The notes under the pieces are model-generated. The model did no database searches and was not told the DNA's origin. It worked only from the letters and a program-made list of their open reading frames with translations. DNA of 34,450 nt from an uncultured SAR116 cluster alpha proteobacterium (GTDB lineage Bacteria; Pseudomonadota; Alphaproteobacteria; Puniceispirillales; Marisalimonadaceae). Location: contig CACHEH010000012.1 in NCBI GenBank assembly GCA_902578805.1, forward strand, positions 1 through 34,450, read 5' to 3'. Shown here piece by piece: positions 8,339-16,742 of this stretch. The translations under genes were made by a program, and so were the position numbers. The first letter of the stretch is position 1. Every line of letters begins with the position of its first letter.

Positions 8339-9256
8339 ATGATTGAATTTCAAAATAAGCTTGAAAAAAACTCACAAGAAATCGATAGTTTCTTAGAGAG
8401 TTATTTACCATCTGGAAATGGTTTAAATTCTAAACTCTTTGAAGCAATGAGATATTCTTCAATTAGTGGCGGAAAAAAAATAAGGGCTTATTTAGTTATG
8501 GAATCTGGTCGTTTTATTTGTGCTATTAATAATAAAACTCTTTCTAAATCTAAATATAATGAATTAATTGCTGTTGGATCAGCAATCGAAGCAATTCATT
8601 CTTATTCATTAATTCATGATGATTTGCCAGCTATGGATAATTCTCCTTTCAGAAGAGGAAAGGAATCTAATCATGTAAAGTTTAATGATCACACTGCGAT
8701 ATTAGCTGGAGATGGGCTACTAAGTTGGGCTTTCCAAATAATAGGTGATAGAAATTTTATTACTAATTCAGTAAAGAGGTCTGAGATTTGTTTTGTCTTA
8801 GCTAAAGCTATTGGACCAAATGGTATGGTTGGTGGCCAACAAGCAGATATGGACTTTGCAAAACACAAATCTATCGATTTAGATAAAATAGAGTGGATTC
8901 AAAATCATAAAACAGGCGCATTAATATCTTGTTGTTCTCATGTGGCCTCAATTTTATTAAATGCAAGTGAAGATCAAAAAAGTAATCTAATTAATTATGC
9001 TAATCATATCGGTTTAGCTTTTCAAATTGCAGATGATTTGCTTGATTTTGAAGGAAATGAGGTGTCTATGGGAAAACCTATAAGACAAGATGCTAAAAAT
9101 GAAATACCCAATTTTGTAACAATTTTAGGTAAAGAAAAAGCTTTAGAACGAGCCTTAGTATCATCTAGAAAAGCCATAAATTTCATTCAAAATTTTAAAC
9201 AAGAATCAGAAAATCTTGTATCTTTAGCTAAATATACTGTAAATAGAAATAAATAA
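8339..9256 (+). CDS. ispA: Short-chain polyprenyl diphosphate synthase (farnesyl diphosphate synthase)
   Basis: The 305-residue protein joins isopentenyl diphosphate to allylic diphosphates, making geranyl and farnesyl diphosphate for undecaprenol and quinone side chains. The first Asp-rich motif DDLPAMD is at 94-100, with Arg104/Arg105 just after; GGQQADMD is at 165-172; the second Asp-rich motif DDLLD is at 232-236. GGKKIRA at 44-50 supplies the conserved diphosphate-binding Lys and Arg. Length and the xseB-dxs context fit IspA. The chain-length call (C15) rests on family and context. Confidence 0.93.
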   Translation: MIEFQNKLEKNSQEIDSFLESYLPSGNGLNSKLFEAMRYSSISGGKKIRAYLVMESGRFICAINNKTLSKSKYNELIAVGSAIEAIHSYSLIHDDLPAMDNSPFRRGKESNHVKFNDHTAILAGDGLLSWAFQIIGDRNFITNSVKRSEICFVLAKAIGPNGMVGGQQADMDFAKHKSIDLDKIEWIQNHKTGALISCCSHVASILLNASEDQKSNLINYANHIGLAFQIADDLLDFEGNEVSMGKPIRQDAKNEIPNFVTILGKEKALERALVSSRKAINFIQNFKQESENLVSLAKYTVNRNK

Positions 9257-9290
9257 TTTCAAGTTTGTTATTTTAGGTTTAAGTTAATAC

Positions 9291-11243
9291 ATGGCAATTA
9301 AAGATAGAAAAACAAAATCTGTTACCACACCATTACTCGATAAGGTAAACAATCCGAATGACCTCAAATTTCTCAAAATAGAGGATCTTGATCAACTTTC
9401 TTCAGAATTGCGCACTGATATGATTGATATTGTTTCTAAAACAGGAGGTCATTTAGGCGCAGGTTTAGGTGTTGTTGAGCTAGCTATTGCAATCCATTAT
9501 GTTTTTGATACACCGGATGATAGATTAATTTGGGATGTTGGACATCAAGCATATCCTCATAAAATTTTAACCAATAGAAGACAGCAAATGTCTACTCTTA
9601 GAAAATCTAGGGGACTTTCAGGATTTACAAAGCGAACAGAGTCTATTTTTGATCCTTTTGGTGCAGGTCATTCTTCAACATCAATTTCTGCTGCTTTAGG
9701 AATGGCTATTGCAAGAGACAAACTTGGCAAATCTAATAATGTAATTGCTGTTATTGGTGATGGTGCAATGAGTGCCGGAATGGCGTATGAAGCATTAAAT
9801 AATGCAGGAGCTCTTAAGACTAATTTATTAATTATTTTAAATGATAATGATATGTCTATAGCGCCAGCGGTGGGTGCCCTAAGCAAGTATTTATCTGATG
9901 TAGTATCTAGTCGACCATTCAATAACGTAAGAGAAATTGCTAAACAAATGGTTAACCTTTTTCCTAAAGAAATTGGTGAAACAGCCAAAAGAGCTGAAAG
10001 TATAGCAAGAAATTTTTTAGGTAACGCAGAAGGTACTATTTTTAGTCAGATGGGTATGAATTACCTAGGTCCAATAGACGGTCATGATGTCAAATCCATG
10101 GTTAAAATATTACAAAATTTAAAAAATGGATCTCAAGATAAACCAATATTGCTACATGTGGTAACAGAAAAGGGAAGAGGTCATCCATTTTCTAAGGGTT
10201 CTCACGAAAAATACCATGCTGTATCTGAATTTAACATCATTACTGGTAACTCAGTTAAATCAACATCTAACGCACCTACTTATACTAATATCTTTTCAGA
10301 AACCTTATGTAAAATTGCTGCAAAGGACAAGAAAATTTTAGCTATAACTGCCGCTATGCCTTCAGGAACAGGATTAAATAAATTTGCAGAAAAGTTTGAA
10401 GATAGATTTTATGACGTAGGAATTGCAGAACAACATGCTGTAACGTTTGCTGCTGGAATGGCTTCAGAGGGTTTAAAACCATTTGTAGCTATTTATTCAA
10501 CTTTTTTACAAAGAGCCTATGATCAAATAATTCATGACGTTGTAATACAGAATCTGCCTGTAAGGTTTATGCTTGATAGGGCAGGATATGTCGGGGCCGA
10601 CGGAGCTACTCATTCAGGTTCATTTGATTTAGCGTACCTTTGTTGTTTACCAAATGTAGTTGTAATGGCGCCAAGTGATGAAGCAGAGTTGGCAAAAATG
10701 GTTATGACTGCTTCGATATATAGTGATGGTCCAATTTTTTGTAGATATCCCAGAGGTGAAGGGGAAGGTGTCGATATTACGAATATTGTTCAAGATGTTA
10801 AAATTGGTAAAGGAAGAATAATAAAAAGAGGAAAGGATTTGGCAATTCTTGCCTTAGGTACGAGGGTTGGTGCCGCCTTGAAAGTTGCGGATTATTTATC
10901 ACAAGATAAATTAGAAATAACCGTTGCTGACGCACGTTTTGCAAAACCAATTGATACTGAATTACTTGAAAAATTATGGAACGAACATCAAAAACTTATA
11001 ATAATAGAAGAAGGTTCAGCAGGAGGATTTAGTTCTCACTGTTTACATTTTTTATCATGTAATGATCTTCTTAATAAGCATGATAAAGAAATTAAATGTT
11101 TAACTATGCCAGATAATTTCCAAGATCATGCCTCACAAAATGAACAATTAGCAAAAGCAGGTTTAGATACAGATGGCCTGATGAAGGTCGTTTCTAAAAT
11201 GATATCATTGGTGAATATAAAAAATAAAACTATTGCTAAATAA
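9291..11243 (+). CDS. dxs: 1-deoxy-D-xylulose-5-phosphate synthase
   Basis: The 650-residue TPP enzyme condenses pyruvate and glyceraldehyde 3-phosphate, the first step of the MEP isoprenoid pathway. Visible marks are TGGHLGAGLGVVEL and WDVGHQAYPHKIL near the N-terminus, the TPP motif GDGAMSAGMAYEALNNAG with ILNDNDMSI, LGPIDGHD, and the transketolase pyrimidine domain with YDVGIAEQHAVTFAAGMA (catalytic Glu). A C-terminal transketolase domain ends the protein. Full family length. It starts at ATG 9291, 34 bases after ispA, and forms the third gene of the xseB-ispA-dxs-tlyA unit. Confidence 0.97.
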   Translation: MAIKDRKTKSVTTPLLDKVNNPNDLKFLKIEDLDQLSSELRTDMIDIVSKTGGHLGAGLGVVELAIAIHYVFDTPDDRLIWDVGHQAYPHKILTNRRQQMSTLRKSRGLSGFTKRTESIFDPFGAGHSSTSISAALGMAIARDKLGKSNNVIAVIGDGAMSAGMAYEALNNAGALKTNLLIILNDNDMSIAPAVGALSKYLSDVVSSRPFNNVREIAKQMVNLFPKEIGETAKRAESIARNFLGNAEGTIFSQMGMNYLGPIDGHDVKSMVKILQNLKNGSQDKPILLHVVTEKGRGHPFSKGSHEKYHAVSEFNIITGNSVKSTSNAPTYTNIFSETLCKIAAKDKKILAITAAMPSGTGLNKFAEKFEDRFYDVGIAEQHAVTFAAGMASEGLKPFVAIYSTFLQRAYDQIIHDVVIQNLPVRFMLDRAGYVGADGATHSGSFDLAYLCCLPNVVVMAPSDEAELAKMVMTASIYSDGPIFCRYPRGEGEGVDITNIVQDVKIGKGRIIKRGKDLAILALGTRVGAALKVADYLSQDKLEITVADARFAKPIDTELLEKLWNEHQKLIIIEEGSAGGFSSHCLHFLSCNDLLNKHDKEIKCLTMPDNFQDHASQNEQLAKAGLDTDGLMKVVSKMISLVNIKNKTIAK

Positions 11244-11272
11244 ATTTTAAAAAATATTTTAGGATCCTTAAA

Positions 11273-12010
11273 ATAAGTAAACAACGAATAGATAAACTTA
11301 TGGTTTTAAAAGGCTATGCTAGAAGCAGAGAGCAAGCCAATTCCATTCTTATGACTGGAAATGTATTCGCTGATAATAAGCGAGTTGAAAAGGCTGGACA
11401 GCAAGTACCACAAAATTCAAAAATTGAGATAAAAGGTAAAGCATATCCATGGGTGTCTAGGGGAGGTGTCAAATTAAATAAAGCGATATTAGAATTTAAT
11501 TTAGACTGTAAGTCTATTATAGCTCTTGATATTGGTGCAAGTACAGGAGGTTTTACGGATGTTTTGTTAGCAAATGGAGCTAGTAAAATTTATGCAGTAG
11601 ATGTTGGATATGGGCAATTAGACTGGAAATTGAGACAAGATGAAAGAGTTATAGTTAGAGAAAAGATAAATGCCCGATATTTAACAGATGAAATTATTCA
11701 AGACCCCCTAGATGCTTTGGTTTGTGATGCATCTTTTATATCTTTGAAGAAAGTTTTGCCTTCAGGACTTGGACTTTTAAAATCTCATGGATGGTTAGTA
11801 GCATTAATAAAACCCCAATTTGAAGTCGGTAAAGGTCTTGTTGGCAAGGGTGGAGTAGTAAGAGATTCTAATCTGCATGAAGCGGTAATCAGTGATATAA
11901 ATAAATGGATAGAATTTGAAATGAAAATGAATGTTTTAGGAGTTATAGAAAGCCCTATTTTAGGCCCTAGTGGAAACAAAGAATTTTTAATTGTATCCAC
12001 AAAAAATTAA
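11273..12010 (+). CDS. tlyA: TlyA-type S4/FtsJ rRNA 2'-O-methyltransferase, apparently with a near-cognate start
   Basis: An N-terminal S4 domain is followed by an FtsJ-like methyltransferase with SAM motif LDIGASTGGFTD and the later VCDASFISLKK and IKPQFEVGKG segments. The family methylates 2'-OH groups in 16S/23S rRNA. The first in-frame ATG is at 11300, but the frame is open upstream from 11240 and encodes SKQRIDKL joined to MVLKGYARSRE, exactly the conserved start of the TlyA S4 domain. No ATG, GTG, TTG or CTG exists in that upstream part. AGGA (11261-11264) lies eight bases before ATA at 11273, the best-placed candidate, giving 245 residues. From the ATG at 11300 the protein would be 236 residues and lack the first S4 helix. 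It follows dxs by 29 bases. Confidence 0.85.
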   Translation: MSKQRIDKLMVLKGYARSREQANSILMTGNVFADNKRVEKAGQQVPQNSKIEIKGKAYPWVSRGGVKLNKAILEFNLDCKSIIALDIGASTGGFTDVLLANGASKIYAVDVGYGQLDWKLRQDERVIVREKINARYLTDEIIQDPLDALVCDASFISLKKVLPSGLGLLKSHGWLVALIKPQFEVGKGLVGKGGVVRDSNLHEAVISDINKWIEFEMKMNVLGVIESPILGPSGNKEFLIVSTKN

Positions 12011-12024
12011 TTAATTAAAATCTT

Positions 12025-13119
12025 TTATTCAATCTGTCCAATTTGACTTTCATGCTCTAACAATTGATCCAAGATAGTTATTGCTATCATCGCTTCTGCT
12101 ACGGGAACTGCTCTAATTCCAACGCAGGGATCATGCCTGCCCTTTGTCTTAATTTTAATAGGTTCATTTTGTAAATTTATAGAATTCTTTTCTGTTAAAA
12201 TAGAACTCGTAGGTTTAACAATAAATTTAGCTATTATTGGTTCCCCAGAAGAAATGCCTCCTAATATTCCCCCAGAGTGATTAGAGCCAAAATAATAATC
12301 TCCTTTATTGTCAGGATAAATTTCATCGTTGGCTTCACTACCTGTTAGAGATGCTAAGTCAAAACCAGAGCCAATTTCAACGCCTTTAACGGCATTTATG
12401 CTCATTAAAGCCTCTGCAATTTGACTATCTAATTTTTTATAGACTGGACTTCCTAACCCTCTCGGAACATTTTCAGCAACAACTTCAATTATTGCACCAG
12501 CGCTATTACCATTCTTTCTAAGATTGCCTAACCATATTTCCCATTCTTTAGCTGCTTTTGGATCTCCACAAAAAAAAGGGTTTTTATTAACCTCATTCCA
12601 GTCAAAATTTTCACGATTGATTTTATTTGGTCCTAATTGAATTACACTGGCTCTAATTTTGATAGATTTTTTTAACTTCTTTTCTAATACCTTAAATGCA
12701 ATTGCGCCTGCTGCAACTCGAACAGCTGTTTCTCTTGCACTAGATCTACCTCCGCCTCTATAATCTCTTATTCCATATTTGTTCTGATATGTAATGTCTG
12801 CATGTCCTGGTCTAAATTGATTAGAAATTTCAGAATAATCTTTACTTCTTTGATCTTCATTTTTGATGTTAAGAGCAATTGGGTGACCTGTAGTTTTCCC
12901 CTCAAAGGTTCCAGAAAGAATCTCTACAATATCATTTTCTTTTCTTTGTGTAACAAATTTAGATTGACCAGGTTTTCTCCTATCTAAGTAAATTTGAATA
13001 TCTTCTTCATTTATAGGAATTAAAGGTGGTACTCCATCCACTATGCATCCAATCGCTTTTCCGTGACTCTCGCCAAAGCTAGTAAATTTAAAAATATGTC
13101 CAAAAGAGTTGCTTGCCAT
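12025..13119 (-). CDS. aroC: Chorismate synthase
   Basis: The 364-residue enzyme makes chorismate from EPSP using reduced FMN, the last step of the shikimate pathway. Visible signatures are [20 protein letters not shown] at 12-31, the DRRKPGQS motif, RPGHAD with [13 protein letters not shown], and [18 protein letters not shown] near the end. Full length. The ATG at 13119 lies 33 bases after fabI on the same strand, so the two are probably cotranscribed. The 3' end faces tlyA with only 14 bases between stops. Confidence 0.98.
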   Translation of the reverse strand: MASNSFGHIFKFTSFGESHGKAIGCIVDGVPPLIPINEEDIQIYLDRRKPGQSKFVTQRKENDIVEILSGTFEGKTTGHPIALNIKNEDQRSKDYSEISNQFRPGHADITYQNKYGIRDYRGGGRSSARETAVRVAAGAIAFKVLEKKLKKSIKIRASVIQLGPNKINRENFDWNEVNKNPFFCGDPKAAKEWEIWLGNLRKNGNSAGAIIEVVAENVPRGLGSPVYKKLDSQIAEALMSINAVKGVEIGSGFDLASLTGSEANDEIYPDNKGDYYFGSNHSGGILGGISSGEPIIAKFIVKPTSSILTEKNSINLQNEPIKIKTKGRHDPCVGIRAVPVAEAMIAITILDQLLEHESQIGQIE

Positions 13120-13152
13120 TTAAATTCTTTCAATTAGAAAAATTTTAGTAAT

Positions 13153-13983
13153 TTAAATTTCTTTTTTTTCTGGAGACATATCTGGTGCGTCAATAGCTTT
13201 CATGCCTACAACATGATAACCACAATCAACGTGATGTGTCTCACCAGTCACTCCTGCTGACAGATCAGATAAAAGATAAACACCACATCCACCAACATCA
13301 TCTAAAGTAACATTTCTACGAAGTGGAGAATTATATTGATTCCATTTAAGAATATATCTGAAATCACCTATACCACTAGCAGCAAGTGTTTTTATAGGAC
13401 CTGCAGATAAACTATTGACTCTAATTTTACTATCTCCTAGATCTGCAGCTAAATATCTTACTGAAGATTCAAGTGCAGCCTTAGCAACACCCATTACGTT
13501 ATAATGAGGCATAACTTTTTCTGCTCCGTAATATGTGAGTGTCATCATAGATCCGCCATTTGGCATCATTTTAGCAGCTCTTTGTGCAACTGCAGTAAAC
13601 GAATACACAGATATGTCCATTGTTTGATAAAAGTTTTCTCTTGTTGTATCAATATACTCACCTTTTAATTCTTCTTTATCGGAGTATGCTATTGCATGAA
13701 CCAAAAAATCAATGCTGTTCCATTTTTCTTTGAGCAAATTAAATGTTTTGTCAATTTCTTTATCACTTGAGACGTCGCAGGGTATAACAATATCAGAACC
13801 AACAGATGCGGCAAGTGGACTAACTCTTTTTTGTAATGCTTCACCTTGGTATGTAAATGCTATTTTTGCCCCTTGTTTTGAAATTGCATCAGCAATACCC
13901 CAAGCAATAGACCTATCATTAGCTACTCCCATAACAATGCCACGTTTGCCATGCATGATCCCGTCACTGTGGTTTTTTTCCAT
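13153..13983 (-). CDS. fabI: Enoyl-[acyl-carrier-protein] reductase (NADH), FabI type
   Basis: The 276-residue SDR-fold enzyme reduces trans-2-enoyl-ACP in each round of fatty-acid elongation. It has the FabI nucleotide motif GVANDRSIAWGIA at 19-31 and the FabI active site TYYGAE...PHYNVMGVAK. Tyr161 and Lys168 correspond to E. coli Tyr156 and Lys163, and Tyr151 to Tyr146. The MxxGKRG start is typical of alphaproteobacterial members; the ATG at 13983 follows a GGGA-like ribosome site. It contrasts with the SDR-like gene at 1963-2733, which has lost the catalytic residues. Confidence 0.96.
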   Translation of the reverse strand: MEKNHSDGIMHGKRGIVMGVANDRSIAWGIADAISKQGAKIAFTYQGEALQKRVSPLAASVGSDIVIPCDVSSDKEIDKTFNLLKEKWNSIDFLVHAIAYSDKEELKGEYIDTTRENFYQTMDISVYSFTAVAQRAAKMMPNGGSMMTLTYYGAEKVMPHYNVMGVAKAALESSVRYLAADLGDSKIRVNSLSAGPIKTLAASGIGDFRYILKWNQYNSPLRRNVTLDDVGGCGVYLLSDLSAGVTGETHHVDCGYHVVGMKAIDAPDMSPEKKEI

Positions 13984-14097
13984 CGTCTCATATTCCCGGT
14001 CTAAAAATAGTGCTTTAAAGTTAAAATAAGGTTAATCTATAATATCATATAATTAATTATAACATTTTAAAATATTTAACTATTATTAATTTGAAAC

Positions 14098-14625
14098 TTA
14101 ATTAAGAGAATAACTAATTTTTTTTGTTAAAGTAATCAAATCTCCAGGGTTATATGATCTATTGCTATTCATAGAGATGGTTTCTCCATCTACATTTATA
14201 ATTAATTTATACCCACTAATTTGCTCTACAGTTTCAGTATGTATGACTTTTTGGACACGACAAACCTCTTTTTCAACAAAGTTTTGATTTGCTTCCGCTT
14301 TTTCATTTCTAACAACTTCTGACCCTATAAGGGCTCCTAAAGCCGTGGCACCAGATTTGCCACCACCTTCACCAAGTCTATTGCCAATAGCGCCACCAAT
14401 TAAAGCCCCAATGAAATTGTCTGCTCCAAATTTATTGGCCTCTTGATTTACGGGTACCCTTTGAATTGAGCATCTTTTCTCATTTCTTGGTACTTTTTGT
14501 GTGGAATATGTTTTCAGCACTTCAACCGAAGAAACAGATCCAGTGACTTGATAAAAATTAGTTTTGGAGTGAGCGTTACATGTAAGTAACATTAAGGATC
14601 CAAATAATAAGAAATTTTTAAGCAT
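14098..14625 (-). CDS. Secreted glycine-zipper (2TM) envelope protein
   Basis: The 175-residue protein begins with a signal peptide (LKNFLLFGSLMLLTCNAHS); the Cys is not in a standard lipobox, so periplasmic export is likelier than a lipoprotein. Residues around 70-105 form a glycine zipper, GALIGGAIGNRLG then SGATALGALIGSEV, as in Rickettsia 17-kDa antigen/SlyB-type proteins that lie in or against membranes. A beta-rich C-terminal part follows, with VCRVQKVIHTE and YNPGDLITL. The start has a GAGGT ribosome site five bases upstream. It is upstream of fabI and aroC on the same strand. Function beyond envelope association is unknown. Confidence 0.78.
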   Translation of the reverse strand: MLKNFLLFGSLMLLTCNAHSKTNFYQVTGSVSSVEVLKTYSTQKVPRNEKRCSIQRVPVNQEANKFGADNFIGALIGGAIGNRLGEGGGKSGATALGALIGSEVVRNEKAEANQNFVEKEVCRVQKVIHTETVEQISGYKLIINVDGETISMNSNRSYNPGDLITLTKKISYSLN

Positions 14626-14711
14626 TAATACCTCACATTAATCTTTTAATTTTAAACATAATACACATATATCTATAAAATATGGCAAAATTAGTACTAA
14701 ATAATTAAATA

Positions 14712-15326
14712 ATGATATGGAGATCTTTGTTGGAATTAGAAAAAATTGTAGATCCAATTCAATTGTTCAAAAAATGGTTATCTGAAGCAGAAGAAAAAGA
14801 AATCAGAGATCCCAATGCTATGCAATTAGCTACAGTATCCAAAGACGGTATGCCCTCAGTAAGAACTGTCTTGTTAAAAGACATTATTGATGGGAATTTT
14901 GTTTTTTATACAAACTACGAAAGCCGTAAATCTAGAGAAATCATTCAAACGGAAAAAGGTGCTATCTGCTTTTATTGGAAAAGTTTAAATCGTCAAGTAA
15001 GGTTAGTTGGGAATCTGAAAAAAGTTTCTAGTGAAACTTCTGACAAATATTATCAATCTCGTTCAAAAGGCAGTCGAATTGGTGCTTGGGCCTCAAAACA
15101 ATCAAGAGAATTAGAATCTAGGGAACTTTTAATGCAACAAGTGAAATTACTCGAAGAAAAATACGATGACGGTGATATCCCGCGTCCAAGTTTTTGGGGT
15201 GGTTTTGCCTTAAAACCAGAAGAGTTTGAGTTTTGGCAAGATGGTGAGTTTAGGTTGCATGATAGATTTATTTTAAAACCTACTAATGTAAAAAATGAAT
15301 GGATTTCTAAACGTCATTACCCGTAA
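14712..15326 (+). CDS. pdxH: Pyridoxamine/pyridoxine 5'-phosphate oxidase
   Basis: The protein of up to 204 residues oxidises PNP or PMP to pyridoxal 5'-phosphate using FMN. It shows the family block DPNAMQLATVSKDGMPSVRTV, VLLKD, FYTNYESRKSREI, the SRIGAWASKQSREL active-site segment and the closing WGGFALKPEEFEFWQ and RLHDR. ATG at 14712 has no ribosome site, whereas GGAG at 14719-14722 sits seven bases before TTG at 14730, so the real protein may begin at ELEKIVDPIQ and be six residues shorter. The 3' end overlaps the convergent MFS gene by 20 bases. Confidence 0.95.
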   Translation: MIWRSLLELEKIVDPIQLFKKWLSEAEEKEIRDPNAMQLATVSKDGMPSVRTVLLKDIIDGNFVFYTNYESRKSREIIQTEKGAICFYWKSLNRQVRLVGNLKKVSSETSDKYYQSRSKGSRIGAWASKQSRELESRELLMQQVKLLEEKYDDGDIPRPSFWGGFALKPEEFEFWQDGEFRLHDRFILKPTNVKNEWISKRHYP

Positions 15327-16581
15327 TTTTTTTCCTATTCTTTATTTCTATCAGGCTCATCAACAAAAAAATAACATAACAAATAACTAACAAAACTAAA
15401 AATAAACCAAAACCCGCTTGATATGCCTTTATTGAATATCCACTTTGTTTCCCTGGTTCGACCATCTGCATTATAAAACCAATTGCATATTGAGCTATGA
15501 AAGCCATTAAAAAACATATCAAATTTATAGCAGTCGACGCACGAGCAGCATAGCTGTTAGGAAAATGTTGACTAAGTCCAGCATAAGCTAATGTGGCTGC
15601 TAATGATGTTATACTTAAGATAACCCATGGCCATATTGCTTTTGGCATTAATCCAAACGTAATTATTGTAAATGGAATTATAAAAAATAGTACAGCGCCT
15701 CCCATAACACCAACAGGAGATATGTTGAATTTTCTTAAGTAGTCTGTGATTATTCCTAAAGATGTTGTGCCAATGGTCATCATTATTGTTGAAATAAAGA
15801 GAATATTAGCAATTTCAACTTTATTAAACTTACCAATGTCAGCTAGCCAAGGACCTGCCCACAGTCCTAATATAGCTAGACCAGTACCTCCTGCAATTCC
15901 AGATAATGGACCAATTCTCCAAAAAGCATAGCTTGTATAAATTTCTTTTAATACTTTCAAAATAGGTAATGTTTCTTCATTATTGGCATTTTCTTTTTTT
16001 TCTGGAACTACAAAGAATATTAAAAATCCAATAAAAATTGTAATTATTCCAAGAAATAAATAAACTCCTCTCCAATCAGTTATTTGCATAGCCATTTCCA
16101 AAGGTGTTGATGCTACAATAGCACCCATTCCACCTGCTGACATAAATAGACCTATTAAAAGTGGAAGTCTTTCTTTAGGAAACCAAACAGCAAAAGCTTT
16201 AAATGCTCCCATTAAAGCACCAGAAACACCTAGTCCAATTAATCCACGAGCTATAACTAGTGACCAAACATTATTTCCAAAGCTAAATAATATAGCTCCT
16301 GTTGCAGCAACTAAAAATAGAATACTTTGAATTTTTCTAGCACCAAACTTATCAAGTAATACTCCCAAAGGTAACTGAAACAAACCAAATGTTAAAAAAT
16401 ATGCAGATGTAATTAAGCCTAGTTGTTCTGCATTCAAGTTTAAGTCATTACTTAGATATGGGGCAAGAACGGCATTGGTTGACCGATAAAGATAAGATAA
16501 AAAATACCCACAAGCGAAGGGTAAAAAAATAAACATAAATTTTTGTAAGTTGTTCTCAGGAAGAATATTTATTCGTTTCAT
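15307..16581 (-). CDS. Major facilitator superfamily transporter
   Basis: The protein of 424 residues has about twelve hydrophobic segments. After helix 2 it has the MFS motif A form GVLLDKFGARK, and after helix 4 ARGLIGLGVSGALMGAFKA. The RSTNAVLAPYL opening loop is typical of anion/sugar-acid type MFS carriers, but the substrate cannot be read. The frame can be extended to a TTG at 16650, but that adds 23 poorly conserved residues before the ATG at 16581 (MKRINILPENN), which is followed directly by helix 1, so the ATG is preferred. It is transcribed away from the M20 amidohydrolase gene across a gap containing an inverted repeat, so its substrate may be related to that hydrolase. Confidence 0.85.
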   Translation of the reverse strand: MKRINILPENNLQKFMFIFLPFACGYFLSYLYRSTNAVLAPYLSNDLNLNAEQLGLITSAYFLTFGLFQLPLGVLLDKFGARKIQSILFLVAATGAILFSFGNNVWSLVIARGLIGLGVSGALMGAFKAFAVWFPKERLPLLIGLFMSAGGMGAIVASTPLEMAMQITDWRGVYLFLGIITIFIGFLIFFVVPEKKENANNEETLPILKVLKEIYTSYAFWRIGPLSGIAGGTGLAILGLWAGPWLADIGKFNKVEIANILFISTIMMTIGTTSLGIITDYLRKFNISPVGVMGGAVLFFIIPFTIITFGLMPKAIWPWVILSITSLAATLAYAGLSQHFPNSYAARASTAINLICFLMAFIAQYAIGFIMQMVEPGKQSGYSIKAYQAGFGLFLVLLVICYVIFLLMSLIEIKNRKKITGNDV

Positions 16582-16663
16582 ATTCACCAAATTCCAAAAA
16601 ATTATTGTTGAAAAGACTGATTTGTAGATTTTAATACTAAGTTTCAACAAGTTAGCACATTAA

Positions 16664-16678
16664 CTACCTATACGGTAG
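16664..16678. promoter_or_regulatory. Inverted repeat between divergent MFS and M20 genes (possible operator)
   Basis: CTACC and GGTAG flank a five-base TATAC centre. The repeat is more GC-rich than its surroundings and lies in the 161-base gap between the MFS start (16581) and the M20 start (16743), ending 16 bases before the candidate M20 -35 box. That is where a regulator acting on one or both genes would bind. No regulator gene is adjacent. Confidence 0.35.
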
Positions 16679-16694
16679 CTCAATGATTAGAAAG

Positions 16695-16724
16695 TTGACC
16701 TTTTGTTTTAAGAGTATTTATAAT
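16695..16724 (+). promoter_or_regulatory. Near-consensus sigma-70 promoter for the M20 amidohydrolase
   Basis: TTGACC at 16695-16700 and a perfect TATAAT at 16719-16724 are separated by 18 bases. Transcription would start near 16731, right at the AAGGAG ribosome site (16731-16736 region), leaving a leader of only about 12 bases. The pair lies inside a longer in-frame ORF from 16683, which supports the start at 16743. Confidence 0.55.
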
Positions 16725-16742
16725 GATTTCAAGGAGAGCCAC

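Noticed and set aside
16683-16742. N-terminal extension of the M20 hydrolase from ATG 16683
   Set aside because: The segment contains a near-consensus promoter, and a strong AAGGAG site precedes ATG 16743.
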